A stretch of 64,000 bases of DNA from Rubrivivax sp. (GTDB lineage: Bacteria; Pseudomonadota; Gammaproteobacteria; Burkholderiales; Burkholderiaceae_C), in contig JAUXVE010000049.1 in the NCBI GenBank assembly GCA_030680415.1, positions 1 through 64,000 on the forward strand. The letters are read 5' to 3'. The notes beneath the pieces are model-generated. The model was not told the origin of the DNA, did no database searches, and worked only from the letters and a program-made list of their open reading frames with translations. This document shows, piece by piece, positions 13,859 through 22,146 of the stretch. Each line of letters opens with the position of its first letter. Within the stretch, counting starts at the first letter, position 1. The position numbers and the translations under genes were made by a program.

Positions 13859-14353
13859 ATGGGCAAGAAACAGATCGAGATCCTGGTCGGCGCCTTCGTG
13901 CTGCTGGGCATGCTGGGGCTGGTGTTCCTGGCCCTGCAGGCGGCCAACCTGGGCAGCATCGGCGGCGGCGCGACCTACACCGTGCAGGCGCGCTTCGACA
14001 ACATCGGCGGCCTCAAACCGCGTGCGCCGGTGCGCAGCGCAGGTGTCCTCGTCGGCCGCGTGAAGAGGATCTCGCTCGACGCCCAGACCTTCCAGGGCGT
14101 GGTGACGATGGAGATCGAGCGCGACTTCCAGTTTCCCAAGGACTCTTCGGCCAAGATCCTGACCTCCGGCCTGCTGGGCGACCAGTACGTCGGCCTGGAG
14201 GCCGGCGGCGACGACGCCAGCCTGACCCCTGGCGACACCATCGCGCAGACGCAGTCGGCCGTGGTGCTGGAAAACCTCATCGGCCAGTTCATCACCGGCC
14301 GGGCCGAAGGCGCTGGCGGCGCGGCGGCACCGCCGGCGGGCGCCGGCAAGTGA
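13859..14353 (+). CDS. mlaD: Mla substrate-binding protein MlaD (MCE domain)
   Basis: The 164-residue protein has one N-terminal membrane anchor (IEILVGAFVLLGMLGLVFLA) followed by an MCE domain with GLKPRAPVRSAGVLVGRV and SSAKILTSGLLGDQYVGLE. In the periplasm it forms a hexameric ring that carries phospholipids between MlaC and MlaFE. The tail is Gly/Ala-rich. The stop overlaps the GTG start of mlaA (GTGA). Confidence 0.93.
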   Translation: MGKKQIEILVGAFVLLGMLGLVFLALQAANLGSIGGGATYTVQARFDNIGGLKPRAPVRSAGVLVGRVKRISLDAQTFQGVVTMEIERDFQFPKDSSAKILTSGLLGDQYVGLEAGGDDASLTPGDTIAQTQSAVVLENLIGQFITGRAEGAGGAAAPPAGAGK

Positions 14354-15147
14354 GGCCAGCGCGCCCCTGGGCGACTGCCGCCGCACGGCTGGCGGCCGGG
14401 CTTGCGTTGGCGCTGACGGGCGCTTGCGCAACCGTGCCGCCCGCCGGCACGGCAGCAACGCCGGCGCACAAGATCGACCCCTGGGAGAACTGGAATCGCA
14501 AGGTCCACGCCTTCAACGAGGCGGTCGACGAGGCGGTGCTCAAGCCGGTGGCCACGGTCTACCGCGACGCCGTACCGCAGCTCGTGCGCACCGGCATCGG
14601 CAACGTGTTGGGCAACATCCACGACGTCTGGTCGGCGGCCAACCACCTGCTGCAGGGCAAGGCTCAGAGCGGACTCGAGATGGGCATGCGCGTGCTCACC
14701 AACACCGTCTTCGGTCTCGCTGGCCTGCTCGACCCGGCCAGCGAGATGGGGCTGACGCGCCGCTCCGAGGACTTCGGCCAGACGCTGGGCCGCTGGGGGC
14801 TGCCGAACGGGCCTTACTTCGTGTTGCCCCTGCTGGGACCCTCGACCCTGCGCGACACCGCGGGCTTGATCGCCGACCGGCAGGTGGCGCCGTCGACACT
14901 GCCCCCGACCGAGGCCGGCAGGACCACCACCACCGCGCTGGAGCTGATCCACACCCGCGCCAACCTGCTGCAGACGACGCAACTGCTCGGAGAGGTGTCA
15001 CTGGACAAGTACGCTTTCATCCGCGATGCTTATCTGGCGCGCCGGCGCGATGCGCTGTACGACGGCGCACCGCCGATGGAAGCCTTCGAAGACGATTTCG
15101 ACGACGAACCGGCCGCCCCGGCCGCGCCGGCGTCTGCGCCCAGGTGA
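14350..15147 (+). CDS. mlaA: Outer-membrane lipoprotein MlaA (VacJ)
   Basis: The 265-residue lipoprotein has a type II signal peptide with lipobox LTGAC (Cys26). It has the VacJ core DPWENWNRKVHAFNEAVDEAVLKP, NVLGNIHDVW, and LPLLGPSTLRD. It extracts misplaced phospholipids from the outer leaflet and hands them to MlaC. The acidic Ala/Pro-rich C-terminus is typical. Placement between mlaD and mlaC is common in betaproteobacteria, unlike E. coli where it is separate. Confidence 0.93.
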   Translation: MRPARPWATAAARLAAGLALALTGACATVPPAGTAATPAHKIDPWENWNRKVHAFNEAVDEAVLKPVATVYRDAVPQLVRTGIGNVLGNIHDVWSAANHLLQGKAQSGLEMGMRVLTNTVFGLAGLLDPASEMGLTRRSEDFGQTLGRWGLPNGPYFVLPLLGPSTLRDTAGLIADRQVAPSTLPPTEAGRTTTTALELIHTRANLLQTTQLLGEVSLDKYAFIRDAYLARRRDALYDGAPPMEAFEDDFDDEPAAPAAPASAPR

Positions 15148-15216
15148 ACCGCGACCCCGGCTGGCGCGTTATCGTCTGACAGGCTCCGCGTGAGCCCTCT
15201 GCCTGAAAGGAAACCC

Positions 15217-15828
15217 GTGCTGAAAAAACTGTTGAGCGCTTCGTCCCTGCTGCTGGCCCTGGCGAGCACCCTGCCCGCGCTGGCCAACACCGCGCCCGAT
15301 GCCCTCGTGCGGCAGATCTCGGTCGAGGTCATCGACATCGTCAAGGCCGACAAGGCGATCCAGGCCGGCGACACGAACAAGGTGCTGGCGCTGGTCGACA
15401 GCAAGGTCATGCCGCATGTCAATTTCGAGGTCGTCACCCGCGCCGCCGTCGGCCCGCAGTGGCGCGGCGCCACGGCCGAGCAGCGCGGCAAGCTGCAGAC
15501 CGAGTTCAAGATCCTGCTCGTGCGCGTCTATTCGGGTGCGCTGGCGCAGGTCAAGGACCAGACGGTGGAGGTCACGAAGACACTGCCGGTGCCCGGCAGC
15601 ACGCAGATGGTCGTGCAGACCGAGGTGCGTGGCAGCGGCGATCCGATCAAGCTCGACTACCGGCTCGACAAGCAGGGCGAGGCCTGGAAGATCATCGACG
15701 TCAACGTCGGCGGCCTGTGGCTGGTGCAGAACTATCGCTCGCAGTTCGCCACCGAAGTCAGCAAGGGCGGCATCGACGGACTCATCAACTCGCTGGTCGA
15801 ACGCAACAAGTCGGCGGCCAAGACTTGA
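15217..15828 (+). CDS. mlaC: Periplasmic phospholipid-binding protein MlaC
   Basis: The 203-residue product has a Sec signal peptide (LKKLLSASSLLLALASTLPALA) and the MlaC (Tol-Tol ABC2) domain: VMPHVNFEVVTRAAVG, LLVRVYSGALAQ, and WKIIDVNVGGLWLVQNYRSQFATEV. It shuttles phospholipid across the periplasm between MlaA and MlaD. The frame opens at 15190. The GTG at 15217, preceded by GAAAGG, gives the proper signal peptide and was chosen. Confidence 0.92.
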   Translation: MLKKLLSASSLLLALASTLPALANTAPDALVRQISVEVIDIVKADKAIQAGDTNKVLALVDSKVMPHVNFEVVTRAAVGPQWRGATAEQRGKLQTEFKILLVRVYSGALAQVKDQTVEVTKTLPVPGSTQMVVQTEVRGSGDPIKLDYRLDKQGEAWKIIDVNVGGLWLVQNYRSQFATEVSKGGIDGLINSLVERNKSAAKT

Positions 15829-15855
15829 GATGACGGCCCATCAGTCCGTCTGAGC

Positions 15856-16143
15856 ATGCAACTTCCCGCCACCGCCACGCTCGAGCACGCCGCTGACCTG
15901 GCGCTGCTGCTGCCGGCCGCCGTGGCCGAAGGCAGCGGCCCGCTGCAGATCGACGCCAGCGCACTGCAGTCCTTCGACACCTCGGCCATCGCCTTGCTGC
16001 TGCAGGCCCGGCGGCTGGCGCAAGCCGCCGGGCGCGGTTTCGATGTCACCGGCGCGCCGCCCAAGCTGGCCGAGCTGGCGCGGCTCTACGGCGTGGAAGA
16101 ACTGCTGTCGCTGGCGGCGCCGGGCCCGGCCGGCGCGGCGTAA
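15856..16143 (+). CDS. mlaB: STAS-domain protein MlaB
   Basis: The 95-residue STAS protein binds MlaF and supports assembly and activity of the complex. Seen features are LQIDASALQSFDTSAIALLL, whose DTSA corresponds to the conserved STAS loop, and an ending GVEELL. It is the last gene of the mla operon. Its final 58 bases overlap the 3' end of hexR on the other strand. Confidence 0.85.
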   Translation: MQLPATATLEHAADLALLLPAAVAEGSGPLQIDASALQSFDTSAIALLLQARRLAQAAGRGFDVTGAPPKLAELARLYGVEELLSLAAPGPAGAA

Positions 16144-17060
16144 CGACGCAGGCGCAGGTTCTTCCTGATCTCCTGCAGCAGGGGCCGCAGTTGTGCCGAG
16201 CCCAGGCGCAGCGCCACGCCGGTGCTCAGGATGTCGATGATCAGCAGGTGCAGCAGCCGCGACACCATCGGGCTGTAGCGGTCGGCGTCCTCGGGGTGGT
16301 CCGCGGCCAGCAGGATGTGGTGCGCACCGTGCTGCGCCTCGTGTGCCAGCGGTGAGCCGCTGGCGGTGATGACGATGACGGTGGCACCCTTCCGGCGCGC
16401 GATGTCGGCCACGTCCAGCAGGTCGCGGCTGCGGCCCGAGTTGCTGATGATCACCGCGCAGTCGCCGGGCTTGAGCATGGTCGCGCTCATGACCTGCACA
16501 TGGCCGTCGCTCACGGCCGCGGCCGTCACACCGAGGCGGAAGAACTTGTGCTGGGCGTCCTGCGCCACGATGCCGGAGTTGCCGACGCCGTAGAACTCGA
16601 TGCGCCGGCCGTTCCGGCCGGCCGCGGCCAGCGCCGCGATGGCGCGCTCGATGGCCTGCGGCGCGGCCGCGTTGCGGTAGCGCAGCAGGGCCGCCATGGC
16701 GTTGTCGACGATCTTGACGACGAGCTCGCCCGCCTTGTCGTCGTCGGCCACGGCGCGGTGCACGAAGGGCACACCTTCGTGCACGCTGCCGGCCAGCTTG
16801 CGCTTGAAGTCGGCCAGCCCGTCGTAGCCGATGCTGCGGCAGAAGCGCACCACCGTGGGCTTGCTGACGGACGAGCGCTCGGCCAGTTCACCCACCGGCA
16901 GCGTGGCGAAGCTGCGCGGGTCGGCCAGCAGCAGCCTGGCCACACGCTGCTCGGCCGGCGGCAGCGCGGGGATCGAGGCCTTGATGCGTTCGAGCACGTT
17001 CAGCCCGGCGGACAGCGAAGGGCTGTCATGGCTACTGTTCTTCGGCCCAGGCGCAGCCAT
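16086..17060 (-). CDS. hexR: RpiR-family transcriptional regulator HexR
   Basis: This regulator of central sugar metabolism has an N-terminal RpiR HTH domain (VLERIKASIPALPPAEQRVA, then SVSKPTVVRFCRSIGYDG..DFK) and a C-terminal SIS domain (FYGVGNSG, VIISNSGRS.DLLDVA). In related bacteria HexR represses zwf and other Entner-Doudoroff genes and is released by KDPG. The frame is open from 17078. The ATG at 17060 overlaps the zwf end, and a GTG or CTG near residue 25 is also possible, because HexR homologues begin near NVLERI. Its 3' end overlaps mlaB. Confidence 0.88.
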   Translation of the reverse strand: MAAPGPKNSSHDSPSLSAGLNVLERIKASIPALPPAEQRVARLLLADPRSFATLPVGELAERSSVSKPTVVRFCRSIGYDGLADFKRKLAGSVHEGVPFVHRAVADDDKAGELVVKIVDNAMAALLRYRNAAAPQAIERAIAALAAAGRNGRRIEFYGVGNSGIVAQDAQHKFFRLGVTAAAVSDGHVQVMSATMLKPGDCAVIISNSGRSRDLLDVADIARRKGATVIVITASGSPLAHEAQHGAHHILLAADHPEDADRYSPMVSRLLHLLIIDILSTGVALRLGSAQLRPLLQEIRKNLRLRRYAAPAGPGAASDSSSSTP

Positions 17061-18477
17061 CGCGCGCCACCATCGCACTGGCCGCCGCCGGTCCCCAGCT
17101 GCCGGCCGCGTAGGGGCGTGGGCCCGTGGGGTCGCGCGCCCAGGCGTCGAGCACCGGCTCGACCCAGCGCCAGGCCTGCTCCTGCTCGTCGCTGCGCACG
17201 AAGAGGTTCAGCCGGCCGGCCAGGGCGTCGAGCAGAAGCCGCTCGTAGCCGCCGACGCGCTGGCTCGGGAAGGCCTTGTCGAAGTCGAGGTCCAGCGACA
17301 CCGGCGAGAGCACTTCGTTGCCGCCGCTGCCCGTGACGGCCAGCAGGTGCAGCTCGAGGCCGTCTTCGGGCTGCAGCTTGATGACCAGCTTGTTGGCCTG
17401 CCGCGTGCCCGGGAAGATGGGGTGCGGCACGTCGCGGAAGTTGACGACGATGTGCGAGTCGCGGGCCGCCAGCCGCTTGCCGGTGCGCAGGTAGAACGGC
17501 ACGCCGGCCCAGCGCCAGTTCTGCACCTCGGTGCGCAAGGCCACGAAGGTTTCGCAGCGGCTCCCGGGTGGCACCTTCACCTCGTCGAGGTAACCCGCCA
17601 CTGCCTTGCCATCCACGGTGCCGGCCTTGTACTGCCCGCGCACGACGTCGCGCGACATCGTCTCGGGCGTGAAGGGCCGCAGCGACTTCAGCACCTTGAG
17701 CTTCTCGTCGCGGATGGCGTCGGCGTCGTTGCTCGGCGGCGGCTCCATGGCGATCATCGTCAGCAGCTGCAGCGCATGGTTCTGGATCATGTCGCGCAGC
17801 GCGCCGGTCCGGTCGTAGAAGTCGCCCCGGGTGCCGACGCCGATGTCCTCGGCCAGCGTGATCTGGATGTTGGCGATGCTGTCGCGCCGCCACAGCGGCT
17901 CGAAAAGCGCGTTGCCGAAGCGCAGCGCCATCAGGTTCTGCACCGCGGGCTTGCCCAGGTAGTGGTCGATGCGCAGCGCCTGCTCTTCACGGAAAGCGGA
18001 GGCGACGACGCGGTTGATCGTCTGCGCGCTCTGCAGGTCGTGGCCGAGCGGTTTCTCCAGCACCACGCGCACCTTGGGGCCGTTGAGCCCGGCGCTGCCG
18101 AGCTGCTCGCAAATCACCGGGAAGAGGTGGGGGCTGGTGGCCAGGAACAGCACTGCGGTATCGGCGCCGCGGTCGTCGATCCAGCGCTTGAGCCCCGCGT
18201 AGTGCTCGGGCTGCGAGAGGTCCATGCGCCGGTAGTGCAGCATCTCGGCGAAGCGCGCGAAATCCTCGTCGCTGGGCCGCTTGCTGGCTTCGACCTCGGC
18301 GAAGCGCTCCTTGATGTAGGCGCGGTACTCGTCGTCGCTGCGCTCGTCGCGCGCCACCGCCAGCACGCGCCCGCCCGGCGGCAGCTTGCAGTGGCGGAAG
18401 GCCTGGAACAGCGCCGGCATGATCTTGCGCCAGGTCAGATCGCCGGTGCCGCCGAACAGGACGAGATCGAAAGACAT
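17032..18477 (-). CDS. zwf: Glucose-6-phosphate 1-dehydrogenase
   Basis: The 481-residue enzyme oxidises glucose-6-phosphate to 6-phosphogluconolactone with NADP, feeding the Entner-Doudoroff and pentose phosphate routes. It shows the nucleotide motif LFGGTGDLTWRKI at the start, EKPLGHDL, the active-site block RIDHYLGKPAVQN, and FYLRTGKRL. The length is normal. It is directly upstream of, and overlaps, hexR on the same strand, so the two are likely co-transcribed. A HexR-type operator lies 31 bases upstream. Confidence 0.95.
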   Translation of the reverse strand: MSFDLVLFGGTGDLTWRKIMPALFQAFRHCKLPPGGRVLAVARDERSDDEYRAYIKERFAEVEASKRPSDEDFARFAEMLHYRRMDLSQPEHYAGLKRWIDDRGADTAVLFLATSPHLFPVICEQLGSAGLNGPKVRVVLEKPLGHDLQSAQTINRVVASAFREEQALRIDHYLGKPAVQNLMALRFGNALFEPLWRRDSIANIQITLAEDIGVGTRGDFYDRTGALRDMIQNHALQLLTMIAMEPPPSNDADAIRDEKLKVLKSLRPFTPETMSRDVVRGQYKAGTVDGKAVAGYLDEVKVPPGSRCETFVALRTEVQNWRWAGVPFYLRTGKRLAARDSHIVVNFRDVPHPIFPGTRQANKLVIKLQPEDGLELHLLAVTGSGGNEVLSPVSLDLDFDKAFPSQRVGGYERLLLDALAGRLNLFVRSDEQEQAWRWVEPVLDAWARDPTGPRPYAAGSWGPAAASAMVARDGCAWAEEQ

Positions 18478-18507
18478 CGCGCAGGGACCCGGCTCGAAGC
18501 GCGGAGA

Positions 18508-18522
18508 TGTAATTTAGTTACG
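18508..18522 (-). promoter_or_regulatory. HexR operator upstream of zwf
   Basis: TGTAATTTAGTTACG matches the known HexR box (TGTARTWWWATTACA) at nearly all positions. It lies 31-45 bases before the zwf start in an otherwise GC-rich leader. It implies autoregulation of the zwf-hexR transcript. The match is visible. Binding is inferred from the family. Confidence 0.8.
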
Positions 18523-18598
18523 AAAACGATGATGCACGAGTTTCAGACCAGGGTCAACGCGCCGGCAACGGCGCGGCCGGCCGGGCCGTCGAGCCGGT

Positions 18599-19762
18599 TC
18601 ATGCGTGGGCATGCTGCAGCGCCTGTTCGAGGTCTTCGATGAGATCGTCCACGTGCTCGATGCCCACCGACAGCCGCAGCAGATCGGGAGGTGCCGGCGT
18701 GCCGGCGCCTTCGACACTGGCGCGGTGCTCGATCAGGCTCTCGGTGCCACCCAGAGAGGTGGCGCGTTTCCACAGTTCCACGTGCGCTGCAGCAGCGATG
18801 GCGGCGGCCTCGCAGCCATCCTTGTTCGCTGCCACACGGATCGACAGCATGCCGCCGTAGCCGCCGCTCATCTGCGCCTTGGCGATCTCATGACCCTGGC
18901 AGCCCGGCAGACCCGGGTACAGCACCTCGGCGACCCGCGCATGCGCCGCGAAGTGCTCGGCGATGCGCTGCGCCGACGCGCAGGCGGCGCGAACGCGCAG
19001 GTGCAGCGTGCGCATGCCGCGCAGCAGCAGCCAGGCCTCGAAGGAGCCCAGCGTGCCGCCGAGTTGCGCCCGCACCTTGCGCACGCGCTGCCAGTACTCG
19101 CTGTCCCGGCGCGTCACCAGCGCGCCGGCGATGAGGTCGGAATGACCGTTGAGGTACTTGGTGGCAGCGTGCATCACGATGTCGGCACCCAGCGCCAGTG
19201 GCCGCGTCAGCACCGGCGTCGGCACCGTCGAGTCCACCGCCAGCAGCGCGCCCGCGGCATGCGCGATCTGCGCCGTGGCGGCGATGTCGGTCACCGTCCA
19301 CAGCGGGTTGGCGGGGGTCTCGACCCAGACCAGCTTGGTCTGCCCCGGCCGCACGGCCGCCTGCACCGCAGCGGGGTCGCTCATGTCGATGAGCTCGACC
19401 TGCAGGCCCCAGCCGGTGGCGAAGGTCGTCAGCCAGTTGCGCAGCGACCAGTACATGACCTTGGGCGCCAGCACGTGGTCGCCCGGCGCCAGCGCCTGGA
19501 ACACCGCGGTGGCCGCGGCCATGCCGCTGGCGAAGAGCAGCGCCTGCGCGCCCTCCTCCAGCGCGCACAGCACGGCCTCGGGCTGGTCGAAAGCCGGGTT
19601 GTCGGCGCGGGCGTAGATGCGTCCCGAGCGGTACTGGTTGTCGGTGTCGCGCAGGTAGGTCGAAGAGACGTGGATCGGCGGCGTGACGGCGCGCGTGCGC
19701 TCGTCGATCCAGCCCAGCGCCTGGGCGCTGACGGTTTCCGGGTGGGCCTGCTTGGGATCCAT
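18599..19762 (-). CDS. metC: Cystathionine beta-lyase
   Basis: The 387-residue PLP enzyme of the Cys/Met metabolism family cleaves cystathionine to homocysteine. Seen features are TPPIHVSSTYLRDT, YARADNPAFDQ, LLFASGMAAATAVFQA, WVETPANPLW, and the PLP lysine in HAATKYLNGHSD. LGGTESLIEHRAS is near the end. The frame is open far upstream, but the ATG at 19762 gives the family N-terminus. A closely related gamma-synthase or methionine gamma-lyase cannot be fully excluded. The C-terminal pattern fits beta-lyase. Confidence 0.88.
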   Translation of the reverse strand: MDPKQAHPETVSAQALGWIDERTRAVTPPIHVSSTYLRDTDNQYRSGRIYARADNPAFDQPEAVLCALEEGAQALLFASGMAAATAVFQALAPGDHVLAPKVMYWSLRNWLTTFATGWGLQVELIDMSDPAAVQAAVRPGQTKLVWVETPANPLWTVTDIAATAQIAHAAGALLAVDSTVPTPVLTRPLALGADIVMHAATKYLNGHSDLIAGALVTRRDSEYWQRVRKVRAQLGGTLGSFEAWLLLRGMRTLHLRVRAACASAQRIAEHFAAHARVAEVLYPGLPGCQGHEIAKAQMSGGYGGMLSIRVAANKDGCEAAAIAAAAHVELWKRATSLGGTESLIEHRASVEGAGTPAPPDLLRLSVGIEHVDDLIEDLEQALQHAHA

Positions 19763-19805
19763 GGGGGCCTGCGTGTGGTGTCGACGCGGCCATGCTAACC
19801 GCGCC

Positions 19806-21017
19806 CTACTTCTGGTACGCCCCGGGCGACCAGTTCGTGCGGTCGGGCGCCAGGGCGCGCGTGCCCACGGGCCACTCGAATTCGGCTTTCGGAGACAGAT
19901 CGCGCCCGCCGAGCTGGCGCGGGTCGATGCCGCTGCCGCGCCAGATCGAATCCGGCGCCAGCTCGAAGGCATAGGTGTCGGCGTCGCGCAGCATGCCCAG
20001 CGTGGCCGGGCGGTTGCCGTCGAAGCGGCCCTGCGCTCCGAGCCAGAACACACCCGGGCCGACGAGCAGGTTGTTCACCGCCACGACCTCGGTGTCCTTG
20101 GGCAGGCCGTCGCTGAAGACGCGCAGGAACCAGGCCGGCGTCCACTTGTAGTTGATGAAGGTGTTGTGGGCCACCAGCAGCACATTGCGGTCCCAGGGCC
20201 GGCCATCGGTGCCGTAGGCCAGCACGACCCGGTTCTGGCTGTCGGCACCCTGGCCGATGACGTTGCCGATGACGGTGGCCAGGCCGCCGGCGGGCAGTTC
20301 GATCTCGTACGAGGCACCGCCGCGGCGGCCATCGTGGATGAAGTTGTAGCTGATGCGGTTCTCGCGCGCCCGCGACTTGATCAGGTGGCCTTCGAAACCC
20401 TGCTGGAAACGGCTGCCGCTGACGCTGAGCTTGGCGATGCGGCCGACGTTGAGCAGGTGGTAGAGCGCGCCTTCCACCTTGGGCGTCATGCCGAGCACGC
20501 TGTCCCGGATGTCCAGTTCAGCCTGCTCATCGTTGATGGCGTGGATGCCGTATTCGTTGTCGAAGAACTCGCAGCGCCGCACCTGCAGCCGCCCGCCCTC
20601 CAGGCGCACCGCGGCGCCTTCGCCGTCGGCGGCACGGGCGCCGCGGAATTCGAGGTTCTCCAGCGTGACCTCGCCGCCGCGCACCAGCCACAGCGCCTTG
20701 TGCAGGCCGGACGGCTTGCCGCCGCCGCTGATCAGCGGCCGCTTGCCGATGCCGCGGATCGTCAGGCGCCGGTTCTCCAGCACGACATGGGCATCGCGAT
20801 ACTCGCCCGGCAGCATCTCGATGGTGTCACCGTCGCGCGCCTGGCTCAGCGCCGCGGCCAGGCTCAGCGGCGTGCCTTGCGGCCCCACGACCAGCGTCTC
20901 GGCAGCCTGCGCTGCCGTCGCGCCCAGCCCGACCAGCCACAGCAACACGCTCAGCACTGCGCCGTGCCATGCGCCATGCCGCGTCGCCCACCCGAGCTTG
21001 CCCAACATCGCCGTCAT
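19806..21017 (-). CDS. Secreted right-handed beta-helix protein
   Basis: The 403-residue product has a Sec signal peptide (hydrophobic GAVLSVLLWLVGLGATAAQA, cleavage after AQA). The rest is repetitive strands typical of pectate-lyase-like parallel beta-helices: GDTIEMLPGEYRDAHVVL, LTIRGIGKRPLISGGG, VTLENLEFRGA, and NRISYNFIHDG. No catalytic set could be assigned. It probably acts in the periplasm or outside the cell. It stands alone between metC and the divergent dodecin gene. Confidence 0.75.
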   Translation of the reverse strand: MTAMLGKLGWATRHGAWHGAVLSVLLWLVGLGATAAQAAETLVVGPQGTPLSLAAALSQARDGDTIEMLPGEYRDAHVVLENRRLTIRGIGKRPLISGGGKPSGLHKALWLVRGGEVTLENLEFRGARAADGEGAAVRLEGGRLQVRRCEFFDNEYGIHAINDEQAELDIRDSVLGMTPKVEGALYHLLNVGRIAKLSVSGSRFQQGFEGHLIKSRARENRISYNFIHDGRRGGASYEIELPAGGLATVIGNVIGQGADSQNRVVLAYGTDGRPWDRNVLLVAHNTFINYKWTPAWFLRVFSDGLPKDTEVVAVNNLLVGPGVFWLGAQGRFDGNRPATLGMLRDADTYAFELAPDSIWRGSGIDPRQLGGRDLSPKAEFEWPVGTRALAPDRTNWSPGAYQK

Positions 21018-21221
21018 TGTCTGTCCATGTGTGACCGGGAGTATCGCTGCAACGCGGCGCGCAGCGCTTCCTTGTTGCCCCGGAGCGCCCCCGCATGTCG
21101 GGTGGGCGGCGGCGAGGGCCTGGCAAGCTCACGCTGCAACTGTGCTTGCCAGCATGGCACAAGGGGCGCAGACTGTGTTTTTCGACCCCGAACCAGGGGT
21201 TCAATCGTGGAGGACCAGATC

Positions 21222-21425
21222 ATGACCGTCGCACGCATCACCGAAATCAGCAGCGTCAGCAAGGTCAGCTTTCAGGACGCGATCGTCCAGGGCGTCGAGC
21301 GCGCCAACAAGACGCTGAAGAACGTCAAGGGTGCCTGGGTCAAGGACCAGGAAGTGAACATCGACGAGGGCAAGATCACGGGATACAAGGTGATCCTGAA
21401 GGTGACATTCATCCTGTCGGATTAA
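21222..21425 (+). CDS. Dodecin flavin-binding protein
   Basis: The 67-residue protein matches the dodecin family, which forms hollow dodecamers storing flavin. It has VARITEISSVSKVSFQDAI, RANKTLKNVKGAWVKDQ and the C-terminal strands KITGYKVILKVTFILSD. The tryptophan in GAWV is the residue that stacks on flavin in bacterial dodecins. It has a GGAGG-type ribosome site before the ATG and a single-gene layout. Confidence 0.92.
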   Translation: MTVARITEISSVSKVSFQDAIVQGVERANKTLKNVKGAWVKDQEVNIDEGKITGYKVILKVTFILSD

Positions 21426-21488
21426 GCGCAGGGCGGCCGCTGTCCCAGGCCCGGCGTCGCGAATGAGGCCGCCTGGCCGGACTTCGGA

Positions 21489-22142
21489 TCAGTAAGGGAC
21501 TTCGACGCGCAGTTCGCGCCAGCGCATCAGCGCCGAGCCTGGGCCGATGCGTTCGACCGTGACGCCCGGTGCCGCCGCGTCCCCTTCACGCACCAACTGG
21601 CCGCCGATGATGACGAAGCGGCTAGCCGGGTGGTCGGAGTACACCGTGCCACCGATGGTCAATGGCGGCCAGTCGCGCCGCTGCTCGGGTGTGAGTGAGG
21701 CCAGGGGTACGGTGCGCGGTTCAGCGCCGGGCGCGGCAGGCGCCGTTGTGGCGCCGGGCGGCACATCCGGCTTGGCGGCAGCCGACGGCCCGGGCGCCAG
21801 GGTCGGCGCGGGGGCCGCGGGCCGCGGCGGCGCGGAGACGACGACCGGCAATGGCAGCGGTGCCGCTGCCGGCACGGGTGCCACAGGCGCTGCCGGAGCC
21901 GCCGCCCCACTCACCACCGCTCGCGGCGGCGCCTCGCCGCGCGGCCACAGCCACCATGCCAGCAGCGCCACCAGCGCCATGAGCAGGGTCACCCCACTCA
22001 TCCCGAGCCAGCGCGCGACCGGCAGCGGCTGTGCCGGCGACTCCAGCGCCGACGCCAATGCAGGCTGCGCATTCAGGCCCGGCACCTGGCCGCGGTCGCG
22101 CTCGGTGTCGGCGCGGCGCAGCGCATCGAGGATGTAGGACAT
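21489..22142 (-). CDS. gspB: General secretion pathway protein B-like
   Basis: The 217-residue protein starts MSYILDALRRADTERDRG, the GspB/ExeB hallmark. It has one membrane segment (about residues 46-68, VTLLMALVALLAWWLWP), a long Pro/Ala-rich periplasmic linker, and a C-terminal GspB domain (LPLT-like LASLTPEQRRDWPPLTIGGTVYSDHPASRFVIIGG). With GspA it inserts the type II secretion secretin through the peptidoglycan. The start was placed at the internal ATG, 4 bases after the gspA stop, instead of the longer frame. Confidence 0.87.
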   Translation of the reverse strand: MSYILDALRRADTERDRGQVPGLNAQPALASALESPAQPLPVARWLGMSGVTLLMALVALLAWWLWPRGEAPPRAVVSGAAAPAAPVAPVPAAAPLPLPVVVSAPPRPAAPAPTLAPGPSAAAKPDVPPGATTAPAAPGAEPRTVPLASLTPEQRRDWPPLTIGGTVYSDHPASRFVIIGGQLVREGDAAAPGVTVERIGPGSALMRWRELRVEVPY

Positions 22143-22146
22143 GGCC

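Noticed and set aside
16831..18642. A 603-codon plus-strand frame over zwf
   Set aside because: It is antisense to zwf and hexR and crosses the HexR operator. The product is Arg/Ala/Val-rich without domains.
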